DNA of 64,000 nt, taken from positions 329,884 to 393,883 of the forward strand of contig NZ_JAJIRQ010000002.1 of the NCBI RefSeq assembly GCF_025717605.1, given 5' to 3'. The stretch is from Paucibacter sp. TC2R-5 (GTDB lineage: Bacteria; Pseudomonadota; Gammaproteobacteria; Burkholderiales; Burkholderiaceae_C). How positions within the stretch are numbered: position 1 is the stretch's first letter; every line of letters begins with the position of its first letter. Below the pieces are notes generated by a model. It had not been told where the DNA came from and did not search any database. It saw only the letters and a program-made list of their open reading frames with translations. Positions 9,159 through 16,055 of this stretch are shown one piece after another. Made by a program: the position numbers and the translations under genes.

Positions 9159-10997
9159 ATGCAAGCCCTCAGCCGCTGGCTGCCCCCGTCCAAGCCGGTG
9201 CGCCGGCCCTTTGATCTGATCTACGCGGCCGATGAATGCCCGCCGCGCGGCGCGCTCGGCCTGCTGGCCCTGCAGCATGCGGCCACGGTGCTGGCCTTGA
9301 TCGCCCATGTGCTGGCAGCCGCCAAGATCGCGGGTTTAAGCCTGCCGCAAACCCACTCCATCGTTGCCATGACCCTGCTGGGCATGGCCATGGGCACCGC
9401 CCTGCAGGCCTGGGGCGGGCGCTGGGGCAGCGGCACGCTGCTGGTCTTCCAGCCCGACCCGATGATGATCACCGTGGCTGCTGCTGCCATCGCCAGCTAC
9501 GGCTTGGGCTCCCTGGTGCAGGTGAGCCTGATCGCCGCCGGCGTCACGCTCTGCGTGGGCCCGCTGATGCGCCATCTGCGCGCCCTGTTCCCACCCACCG
9601 TGGTGGGCACGGTGGTGTGCATGGGCGGCTTAGGGCTGGTCGAGCCGGCCATGCGCAATGCCTTGGGCATACATGAAACGGCCGGCGCAGCCACCGGCTT
9701 GCAAACCCTGCAGATCGACGGCATCAGCGCCCTCATCTCGGGCCCCACCCTGGCCAGCATCGTGGTGCTCTCGGTCTGGGGCGGGCGGCGCTTCAAACTG
9801 CTGGGCGTCTTGGCCGGCTTGTTGATGGGCCTGCTGATCGCCGCCCTCAGCGACCGGCTGCTGGGCCTGGAGTGGCTGCACAGCGCGCCCTGGCTGGCCC
9901 TGCCGCAGCCGATTGCACCCAGCTTCAACCTCGGGCCCGAGATCATCTTCGCCATCGTGCTGATCGCCACGCTCAACCAGCTCGACAACATCGGCTGCCT
10001 GATCGTGATGGACAAGACCGACAACGCCGACTGGAAGCGTGCCGACATGCAGATGGTGGGCCGCGGCATCCGCGCCAATGGCGCGAGTGACTTGTTGAGT
10101 GGCCTGTTCGGCAGCTTCCCCACCGCGCCGAGCTCCGCCAATATCGCTCTGGTGCACGCCACCGGCTCCAGCAGCCGCTACATCGGCCTGGCCTGCGCGG
10201 CACTGTTACTGCTGGTGGCGATGAGCCCGCTGCTGACCATGGGGCTCACACTCATCCCGCAAGCCGTGCTGGGCGCCATCTCGCTCTACGCCGCCGCGTA
10301 CTTGATCGTCTCCGGCATCGAGATGATCGCCACCCGCGCACTCGACAGCCGTGGCATCTTCATGGTGGGCTTGTCGCTGTGCGCCGGCCTGGCCACCATG
10401 CTGATGCCGGGCCTCAGCAAGGGCTTGCCCGAGGGCCTGGCCATGCTGGCCGGCGATGGTTTTGTGGTCACCGGCGTTTGCGTGATGGGCCTGAACCTGC
10501 TGTTCCGCCTGGGGACACGCTTGCGCGCCAGCTGCGAGTTGGACCCCCGCCTGGGGCCTATCAGCCACCAGCTCACCGCTTTTGTCGAGCGCCAAGGCGG
10601 CGCCTGGGGCGCCCGCATGGACATCGTCCGCCGCGCGGCCCTGGCCGCACTGGAGGCCAGCGAATCCATTCAAGCCGCAGGCGGCGGCCGCCTGCTGGTG
10701 ATACGCGGCAGTTTTGATGAATTCAACTTCAACCTGGAGCTGATTCATGAGGGCGAGCCGCTGAGTGTCGGCGCTGCGGCAGGTGACGCCTCAGCAGATA
10801 CAGGCAGCGCGACAACGGTGCCCTTGGACCTGGATGCGCTGATGAACAGCGATGAGGACGAAGTGGACATCAAAAGCCAACTCGACGCCGCCATGGCCCG
10901 CGTGTCAGGCGTGCTGATGCGCCACTTGGCCGACAAACTCAGCAGTGCCAGCCTTGGCGAGGGTCAGGCGGTGTTGAGATTGCATTTTGATCATTGA
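9159..10997 (+). CDS. NCS2/SLC23-family permease-like protein with soluble C-terminal domain
   Basis: The 612-residue protein has an N-terminal nucleobase/ascorbate (xanthine/uracil) permease core of about 12-14 helices (residues about 30-455) and about 150 soluble residues after it; ordinary family members stop near 430-480. The NAT signature, normally Q/E/P-N-x-G-x4-T, reads ANIALVHATG here, with Ala for the first residue and Ala for Gly; the usual acidic transport residue corresponds to LDNIG. The tail (RRAALAALEASES, IRGSFDEFNFNLEL, and a final VLRLHFDH) faintly resembles a worn GHKL/RsbW fold, but that is a guess. Starts at 9156 (GTG) or 9159 (ATG) are equally possible, placed just past the stop of the Na/Pi-like gene. 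Last gene of the run. Confidence 0.7.
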   Translation: MQALSRWLPPSKPVRRPFDLIYAADECPPRGALGLLALQHAATVLALIAHVLAAAKIAGLSLPQTHSIVAMTLLGMAMGTALQAWGGRWGSGTLLVFQPDPMMITVAAAAIASYGLGSLVQVSLIAAGVTLCVGPLMRHLRALFPPTVVGTVVCMGGLGLVEPAMRNALGIHETAGAATGLQTLQIDGISALISGPTLASIVVLSVWGGRRFKLLGVLAGLLMGLLIAALSDRLLGLEWLHSAPWLALPQPIAPSFNLGPEIIFAIVLIATLNQLDNIGCLIVMDKTDNADWKRADMQMVGRGIRANGASDLLSGLFGSFPTAPSSANIALVHATGSSSRYIGLACAALLLLVAMSPLLTMGLTLIPQAVLGAISLYAAAYLIVSGIEMIATRALDSRGIFMVGLSLCAGLATMLMPGLSKGLPEGLAMLAGDGFVVTGVCVMGLNLLFRLGTRLRASCELDPRLGPISHQLTAFVERQGGAWGARMDIVRRAALAALEASESIQAAGGGRLLVIRGSFDEFNFNLELIHEGEPLSVGAAAGDASADTGSATTVPLDLDALMNSDEDEVDIKSQLDAAMARVSGVLMRHLADKLSSASLGEGQAVLRLHFDH

Positions 10998-11072
10998 AAG
11001 CGCAAGAGCACCTCGTTGGCACTGAGGTCTGCAGGGCAAATACCTTGGCCAAGTGCCCAGGCTGCCGCTTGC

Positions 11073-11999
11073 TCAATCCGCCAAGGCAGCCACCAAACAA
11101 TCGATCCAAACCCGCAGCTTGGGCGCCACAAACCGGTTCGATGGATAGAGCAGCCAAGCCATGCCGGCATAGTCGGTGACATGCTCCCAATCCGCCAGCA
11201 CAGGCAGCAAGTCCCCGCTCGCCAAGGCCTCACGCGCGACAAACTCGGGCAGGCTGGCGATGCCCAAGCCGTGCAGCGCGCCCTCCAGGCGCAGTTCGCT
11301 GTGGTTGGCGACATAACGCCCTTTGACCTTGACCACGAGCGCCTCGCCGCCTCGCTTGGCAAAACGCCAATGCCGGTCTCGCTCGTCCTCACCCAGGTAC
11401 AGACAGCTATGCCCAGCCAGTTCGCGCGGATGGGCCGGTGCGCCGTGCTGGCGCAAGTAGGCCGGGCTGGCGCACAGCATATGGCGCAGGCGTAGCAAAG
11501 GCCGGCCGGCCAGACCCGGCGGCGGCGCGTCGCCGACTCGGATCGCCAGGTCAATCGCCTCTTGGTACAGGTCCACCGTACGGTCGGTGACGATCAGCTG
11601 CACATCGACTTGCGGGTACTGCGCCAGGAAGGCCGGCATCAGAGGGTGAATCAAATGCCGCGCGATCGCCTTGGGGCAACTGACGCGCAAGAGTCCGCTT
11701 GGCGCTGACGCTTTGTCCGCCAGGCCGCTGTCGCTCAAGGCCATCACCTCGCGTGCCGCCGCCAGCATCTGCTGGCAATGCGCATAGGCGGCCGCTCCCG
11801 CTTCGGTCAGGCGCAGTTTGCGGGTTGTGCGCTCCAGCAAGCGCACCCGCAGCAAGGCCTCCAGACGCGCCACTTGGCGGCTCGCCGCCGAGGGGCTGAC
11901 GCCGGCTTGCCGCGCCGCCGCCGAGAAGCTCCCGGCTTCGACCACGCTGGCAAACATGGCCATATCGGGCAGCGCGTCAAACGAGTAATTGATGCTCAC
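11073..11999 (-). CDS. LysR-family transcriptional regulator
   Basis: A 308-residue LysR-type regulator. The N-terminal winged helix-turn-helix (about residues 10-68) has the family pattern FASVVEAGSFSAAARQAGVS-PSAASRQVARLE, followed by a linker helix and the two-lobed effector domain (LLRVSCPKAIARHLIHPLMPAF). It is transcribed divergently from an EamA-type exporter 91 bases away, the classic arrangement in which the regulator controls the neighbour. The effector is unknown. Its 3' end converges with the NCS2-like gene across a 75-base gap. Confidence 0.92.
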   Translation of the reverse strand: MSINYSFDALPDMAMFASVVEAGSFSAAARQAGVSPSAASRQVARLEALLRVRLLERTTRKLRLTEAGAAAYAHCQQMLAAAREVMALSDSGLADKASAPSGLLRVSCPKAIARHLIHPLMPAFLAQYPQVDVQLIVTDRTVDLYQEAIDLAIRVGDAPPPGLAGRPLLRLRHMLCASPAYLRQHGAPAHPRELAGHSCLYLGEDERDRHWRFAKRGGEALVVKVKGRYVANHSELRLEGALHGLGIASLPEFVAREALASGDLLPVLADWEHVTDYAGMAWLLYPSNRFVAPKLRVWIDCLVAALAD

Positions 12000-12090
12000 A
12001 GCACATAAGTGTTATTCCGATCGACAGGATTATCACCACACAGGCAAAACCGAATAATGCGATCTCGACTTGCATTCACCCTAGAAAACC
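12000..12090. promoter_or_regulatory. Divergent LysR/EamA promoter region
   Basis: The 91 bases between the divergent start codons are AT-richer than the flanks and contain an inverted pair TTATTC (12011-12016) and GAATAA (12051-12056), as expected of a LysR-type operator region. Neither start has a strong Shine-Dalgarno sequence. The operator assignment is inferred from the layout. Confidence 0.4.
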
Positions 12091-12996
12091 ATGCCCAGCC
12101 TGGCCCTGCCCCATCCGAATACACATTTGCTGCGCCTGTCCGACCTGATGCTTTTGTTGGTGGCCATGGTCTGGGGCAGCAGCTACGGCGTAGCCAAAGG
12201 CGCACTGGCCTTCTATCCGGTGCTGGGCTTCTTGGCGCTGCGCTTCTCTGTCACCTTTGGCTTGCTGATGCCGGCGCTGCTGCGGGCCGATGCCAAGCAG
12301 CGCCGCGACGCGTTGGTCTGCGGCCTGCCCTTGGGCGGCTTGATGCTGGCGATCTTCCTGTGCGAGACCTTTGGCGTCGCGCTGACGCAGGCCAGCAATG
12401 CCGCCTTCTTGATCAGCCTGTGCGTGGTGTTCACGCCTTTTGTGGAATGGCTACTGCTGGGGCGGCGGCCGACGCGGGCGATGTTCGGCTTTGCGGCGGT
12501 CTCGCTATTGGGAGCGGGCATGTTGAGTGGCGCTTCTGGTGAGGGCTTGCCGGGCCGGCTGGGCTTGGGCGACGGTCTGATGCTGGCTGCGGCGCTGCTG
12601 CGCGCCGTCACCGTCTGCATGACCAGCAAACTGAGCCGTGATCGGCACGCCCCGGCTCTGGCTTTGACGGCGGTGCAGTCCGGCGTGATCGGGCTGGGCA
12701 GCCTCGGCCTGGCCCTGCTGTCGCCGGATGGCCTACCTGCCTTGCCCGGTGACGCTGCGTTTTGGTCGGCCAGCATTTATCTGATCTTGGGCTGCACCGT
12801 GTTCGCCTTCTTTGCGCAGAACTGGGCGCTCAAGCACAGCCTACCCAGCCGCGTGAGCTTGTTGATGGGCAGCGAGCCGGCCTTTGGTGCGCTGTTCGCG
12901 GTGCTGTGGCTGGGCGAGTCGCTGAGTCCGCTGGCATGGGCCGGCGGCACGCTCATCGTGCTGGCGACGCTGTGGACGAGCATGCGGCGCGGCTGA
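12091..12996 (+). CDS. EamA/DMT-family transporter
   Basis: A 301-residue integral membrane protein with about ten hydrophobic helices in two EamA repeats; the first begins at LLLVAMVWGSSYGVAKGAL and the second ends with the typical GSEPAFGALFAVLWLGESLSPLAWAGG pattern (conserved PVFA/LGE region). Family members export amino acids, metabolites or drugs across the inner membrane. The substrate is not evident. Divergent pairing with a LysR gene suggests inducible expression. It ends 15 bases before a CHAD-domain gene on the same strand, which may be co-transcribed though no functional link is obvious. Confidence 0.9.
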   Translation: MPSLALPHPNTHLLRLSDLMLLLVAMVWGSSYGVAKGALAFYPVLGFLALRFSVTFGLLMPALLRADAKQRRDALVCGLPLGGLMLAIFLCETFGVALTQASNAAFLISLCVVFTPFVEWLLLGRRPTRAMFGFAAVSLLGAGMLSGASGEGLPGRLGLGDGLMLAAALLRAVTVCMTSKLSRDRHAPALALTAVQSGVIGLGSLGLALLSPDGLPALPGDAAFWSASIYLILGCTVFAFFAQNWALKHSLPSRVSLLMGSEPAFGALFAVLWLGESLSPLAWAGGTLIVLATLWTSMRRG

Positions 12997-13011
12997 GCTA
13001 AGCTAGCTGCC

Positions 13012-13914
13012 ATGCCCAGCCCTCTCAAACCCAGCAAAGCAAGGCCCGTCAAGCTGCGCGCTGGCCTGACGCTGGAGCAAGGCTTTGCCTTGATCGCGCG
13101 CAACTGCTTGCGCCAAGTTAGGGCCAATGAGGCCGGTCTGCGGCTCAGCGAGGAGCCCGAATTCGTCCACCAGCTACGCGTCGGCTTGCGGCGGCTGCGC
13201 TCGGCTTTGGCATTGTTCAAACCTTGGATCACACTGCCGCCCGCCTTGGCCGACGAGATAGCCTGGCTGGGCCTGACGCTGGGCGCGGCGCGCGATGCCG
13301 AGGTGCTGGCCGGCACCACCCTGCCCGCCGTGCTGCTGGGCAGCGCCGGTCAGGAAGAGTTAGACGGGCTGCAAAAAGCAGCCGCAAGCCTGGCGCAGCG
13401 GTGCCGCCGCAAGGCCATCCAAGCCGTGAGCTCCGAGCGCTATCTGAAGCTGATGGCGAACTTGGGAAGCTGGCTCAAGGCAAAGCGCTGGCGAGAAGAT
13501 TCAGCCTGCCCTGACGGCCTCGCTGCGGCGCTCGACACTGCCGCCAAGCGTATGTTGAAGCAAGGCGACAAGAAGCTGCGTCAGCGGCTGCAGAGCTTGC
13601 AAGACCAAACCACGGCCGAGAACCGGCACCGCCTGCGCATTGCCGTCAAGAAATTGCGTTATGCCAGCGAGTTCTTCAGCGCCATCGCCGGCGCCAAGGT
13701 TGACGCCCGCTTGAATCAGCTGAGCGCATTGCAGGATTTGCTGGGCCAGCTCAATGACGCCGAAGTGGGCCGGCAGCAATTGCTGGACATGGGCCGGGCT
13801 CATCCTGGCCCGGCCGCCTTTGCGCGCGGCGTCTTGTGGGCTCAGTCACAGCAGCAGATTGAAAACCTCGCTCCGCTGCTGCAGGCACTGGGCCCCAAGC
13901 GGCCCGGCTCTTAG
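13012..13914 (+). CDS. CHAD-domain protein (putative polyphosphate-binding)
   Basis: A 300-residue stand-alone CHAD protein with the conserved His-containing helices: FVHQLRVGLRRLRSALALF near residue 45, LGAARDAEVL near 97, and the second-half repeat HRLRIAVKKLRYASEFF near 205 with LQDLLGQLNDAEVGRQ. CHAD domains are helical bundles rich in conserved His, Arg and Lys that bind polyphosphate; many are fused to a CYTH triphosphatase, but no CYTH domain is present here. Its TAG stop overlaps by three bases the TAA stop of the convergent PEP-CTERM gene (shared TTAG at 13911-13914), so no terminator separates them. Confidence 0.9.
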   Translation: MPSPLKPSKARPVKLRAGLTLEQGFALIARNCLRQVRANEAGLRLSEEPEFVHQLRVGLRRLRSALALFKPWITLPPALADEIAWLGLTLGAARDAEVLAGTTLPAVLLGSAGQEELDGLQKAAASLAQRCRRKAIQAVSSERYLKLMANLGSWLKAKRWREDSACPDGLAAALDTAAKRMLKQGDKKLRQRLQSLQDQTTAENRHRLRIAVKKLRYASEFFSAIAGAKVDARLNQLSALQDLLGQLNDAEVGRQQLLDMGRAHPGPAAFARGVLWAQSQQQIENLAPLLQALGPKRPGS

Positions 13915-14951
13915 GCCTGCTTGCGGCGACGCGCTTGCACGCCCAGCAAACCCAGGCCCAGGGCCATCAAGCCGTAGGTCGAAGGCTCAGGCACGGGCTG
14001 AGCGGCCGACAGCACGATCAGCTGTGAGTGCACGCCGGGCATGTCCTTGTAAGTTTGGTCTTGCTCGGCTACCAAGTAGATATTGCCCAACTCGTCGACG
14101 GTCACGCCTTCGATGCCGTTAACCGGCACAACGTTGCTGAGATCGAAGCTGCTCAAGACCTGACCCGCGCGGTTCACTTCGACCAGCTTGCGCGAACCCA
14201 GGCTCAGCACCAGCAGGTTGTCGGCGCCGGGGCCGCCGGCCAGGGCATCTACCGACGACAGCGTCTGCACGTCGGACAAAGTGCTCAAGCCCAGCGAGGT
14301 CGGGTTGAACAAGCTGCTCATGGTGGACGTGCCACCACCCGGCGGGGTGGAGCCATCGCCCGAGGACGACGCCGGGTTGCCGGTGGCCGCAGCGAATGTC
14401 AGCGCGCCCGCCAAGATGTTTTGCGGCGACTGCTGCTTGATGGTGATGAAGCTGCCGCCGTTGCGGGCGTCATAGCTGATGCCCTCGATGCCGTCGTTGC
14501 CGACTTTGTTATTCGCAATCGACACGAAGCTGTTCTTCAGAGCAGCGCTGCCGCCGCTCACGAAATTGAAGCGGTAGACATCTTGCAAACGCTCCTCGCT
14601 GACCACCAGCACGCCATTGCCCAGATAGGCCAGGCCTTCGGTGTCATGTTTGGTGCTGCCGGTGCCGGCCCAGTCAAAAGCCATCTTGCCCAGGGTCTGG
14701 CCGGTGCGCGAGATTTCCACAACGCCCGTGCCTTCATCTCCGACAAAGAACAGCGTGCCACGGTCGCGCGCATAGGTAACGGCCGAAGCCTCCAGACCCG
14801 AAATCAGGCCCGGTGTGGTGCCACCCAAGATGTCCAAGGCATATGTGCCCTTGACGCTGTAGTTGCCCAAGTTGAGAGAGTTGGCGGCGTTGGCGAAGGC
14901 GGGGGCCATCAAGGCAGCGGCGAGGGCGAGGATCAGACGGTTGAGTTTCAT
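13911..14951 (-). CDS. PEP-CTERM-anchored SdiA-regulated-family beta-propeller-like protein
   Basis: A 346-residue secreted protein with an N-terminal signal peptide (hydrophobic to about residue 22, ANA) and a C-terminal exosortase sorting signal: VPEPSTYGLMALGLGLLG then a basic tail ARRRKQA. The body matches the SdiA-regulated (YjiK-like) family, with repeated blocks of the type SGLEASAVTYARDRGTLF, HDTEGLAYLGNGVLVVSEE, GNDGIEGISYDARNGG and VNGIEGVTVDELGNIYLVAE, suggesting a propeller lactonase/phytase-like fold. A low-complexity Ser/Gly/Pro insert lies near residues 195-212. Exosortase would cleave after the PEP motif at the inner membrane and release or transfer the protein to the surface. 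No Shine-Dalgarno sequence is evident. A C/G palindrome lies about 145 bases upstream. Confidence 0.88.
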   Translation of the reverse strand: MKLNRLILALAAALMAPAFANAANSLNLGNYSVKGTYALDILGGTTPGLISGLEASAVTYARDRGTLFFVGDEGTGVVEISRTGQTLGKMAFDWAGTGSTKHDTEGLAYLGNGVLVVSEERLQDVYRFNFVSGGSAALKNSFVSIANNKVGNDGIEGISYDARNGGSFITIKQQSPQNILAGALTFAAATGNPASSSGDGSTPPGGGTSTMSSLFNPTSLGLSTLSDVQTLSSVDALAGGPGADNLLVLSLGSRKLVEVNRAGQVLSSFDLSNVVPVNGIEGVTVDELGNIYLVAEQDQTYKDMPGVHSQLIVLSAAQPVPEPSTYGLMALGLGLLGVQARRRKQA

Positions 14952-15011
14952 GGTGTGCGAGCTGAGGAGGACCAGAAAAAGCCCAGGGAGCGGGCACTCT
15001 GTGCGTCAGAT

Positions 15012-15030
15012 TGGCGCCAAAGCGGCGCCA
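15012..15030. promoter_or_regulatory. Perfect hairpin in the leader of the PEP-CTERM gene
   Basis: TGGCGCC and GGCGCCA form a perfect 7-bp stem around a 5-base loop, 61 bases upstream of the start at 14951. It lies between the C/G palindrome and the start codon, so it would be in the 5' untranslated leader if transcription starts near the palindrome. No T-tract follows on either strand, so a simple terminator is unlikely. Confidence 0.35.
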
Positions 15031-15093
15031 GTGTGGCTTCGCAATGTGACAGTTATGCGGGGCTTGTCATCAAGCATTGGCTCGGTTAGCTGC

Positions 15094-15116
15094 CGCCCCC
15101 CTGAATGCGGGGGGCG
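15094..15116. promoter_or_regulatory. C6-N7-G6 palindrome upstream of PEP-CTERM gene and ParA
   Basis: CGCCCCCC and GGGGGGCG are perfect 8-base arms around a 7-base spacer. The site lies in the 264-base gap between the divergent PEP-CTERM gene (start 14951) and parA-like gene (start 15216). Palindromes with the same C-run, 7-base spacer and G-run occur at 39315-39332 and 43600-43617, and partial forms at 55407-55427 and 59749-59761, mostly upstream of PEP-CTERM genes. A transcription-factor or enhancer site is the likely reading, by inference. Confidence 0.45.
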
Positions 15117-15215
15117 CTGCGGCAGGCTCAGCGCAAGTCTGGAGGATACCCTGAGCTTGCCGCGTCTTGCTGCAGTGCACAATAGCGCCATTGCAATTCA
15201 GCCAGGGATAAGCGA

Positions 15216-15980
15216 ATGCGCCGCGTTGTTTTCAATCAAAAAGGGGGTGTTGGTAAGTCCACCATCACCAGCAATCTGGCGGCCATTGCCGCCCATTCTG
15301 GCCGGCGCACACTGCTGGTCGATCTGGACCGGCAGGGCAATTCCAGCCGCTATCTGCTCGGTGACGCTGCCGATACGGAGCAGCCCGGCGCGGCCGAGTT
15401 CTTCGAGACCACGCTGAAATTCAGCGTTCGCGCCCCCAAGACCAGCGACTTCATCATCGAAACGCCTTGGGAGAACCTGCACCTGATGCCGGCCAGCCCC
15501 TTGCTGGACGAGTTGCACAGCAAGCTGGAGAGCCGCTACAAGATCTACAAGCTGCGCGAGGCGCTGGTAGACCTGGGCGAGGACTACGACGAAATCTGGA
15601 TAGACACCCCGCCCTCGCTGAACTTCTACACCCGCTCGGCGCTGATTGCGGCCGAGACCTGCCTGATCCCCTTCGACTGCGATGAATTCGCCCGCCGCGC
15701 GCTCTATGAGCTGCTCGACAACGTCAAGGAAATCCAGGCCGATCACAACGCCGAGCTGGAAGTCGAGGGCATCATCGTCAACCAGTTCCAGGCCCGCGCC
15801 GCACTGCCGCAGCGCACGGTGCAAGCCTTGATAGACGAAGGTCTGCCGGTGCTTCAGCCCTATCTGAGCGCCAGCGTGAAGGTCAAGGAATCACATGAAC
15901 TGGCCCGGCCGATGATCCATCTGGACCCGCGCCACAAACTGACGCAAGAGTTCGTCGCGCTGTACGATTCTCTGCGCTAG
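15216..15980 (+). CDS. ParA/MinD-family ATPase, orphan
   Basis: A 254-residue P-loop ATPase with the deviant Walker A motif KGGVGKST near the N-terminus (residues 9-16), LLVDLDRQGNSS as A' motif and IWIDTPPSL as Walker B. These proteins form ATP-dependent dimers on DNA or membranes and position cargo (plasmids, chromosomes, chemoreceptors, carboxysomes). No ParB or origin-like sites lie next to it, and the following gene is a hybrid histidine kinase, so the cargo is unknown. ParA orphans with this 'SLNFYTRSALIAAETCLIPFDCDEFARRAL' style (fragment shown only as family resemblance: SALIAAETCLIPFDCDEFA) are common in beta-proteobacterial chromosomes. The gene ends 75 bases before the kinase gene. 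Confidence 0.88.
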   Translation: MRRVVFNQKGGVGKSTITSNLAAIAAHSGRRTLLVDLDRQGNSSRYLLGDAADTEQPGAAEFFETTLKFSVRAPKTSDFIIETPWENLHLMPASPLLDELHSKLESRYKIYKLREALVDLGEDYDEIWIDTPPSLNFYTRSALIAAETCLIPFDCDEFARRALYELLDNVKEIQADHNAELEVEGIIVNQFQARAALPQRTVQALIDEGLPVLQPYLSASVKVKESHELARPMIHLDPRHKLTQEFVALYDSLR

Positions 15981-16055
15981 CAAGGCAGGCAGGCCCGTCA
16001 CAGCCTGCTAGGATCAAACGACGCATTCGCAAGCCCGCGATGCGTCACAGGTGCC

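Noticed and set aside
11016-11057. GGCACT...AGTGCC pair and CTTGGCCAAG palindrome between the NCS2-like and LysR genes as a terminator
   Set aside because: Stem is short with a long loop and no T-tract on either strand.
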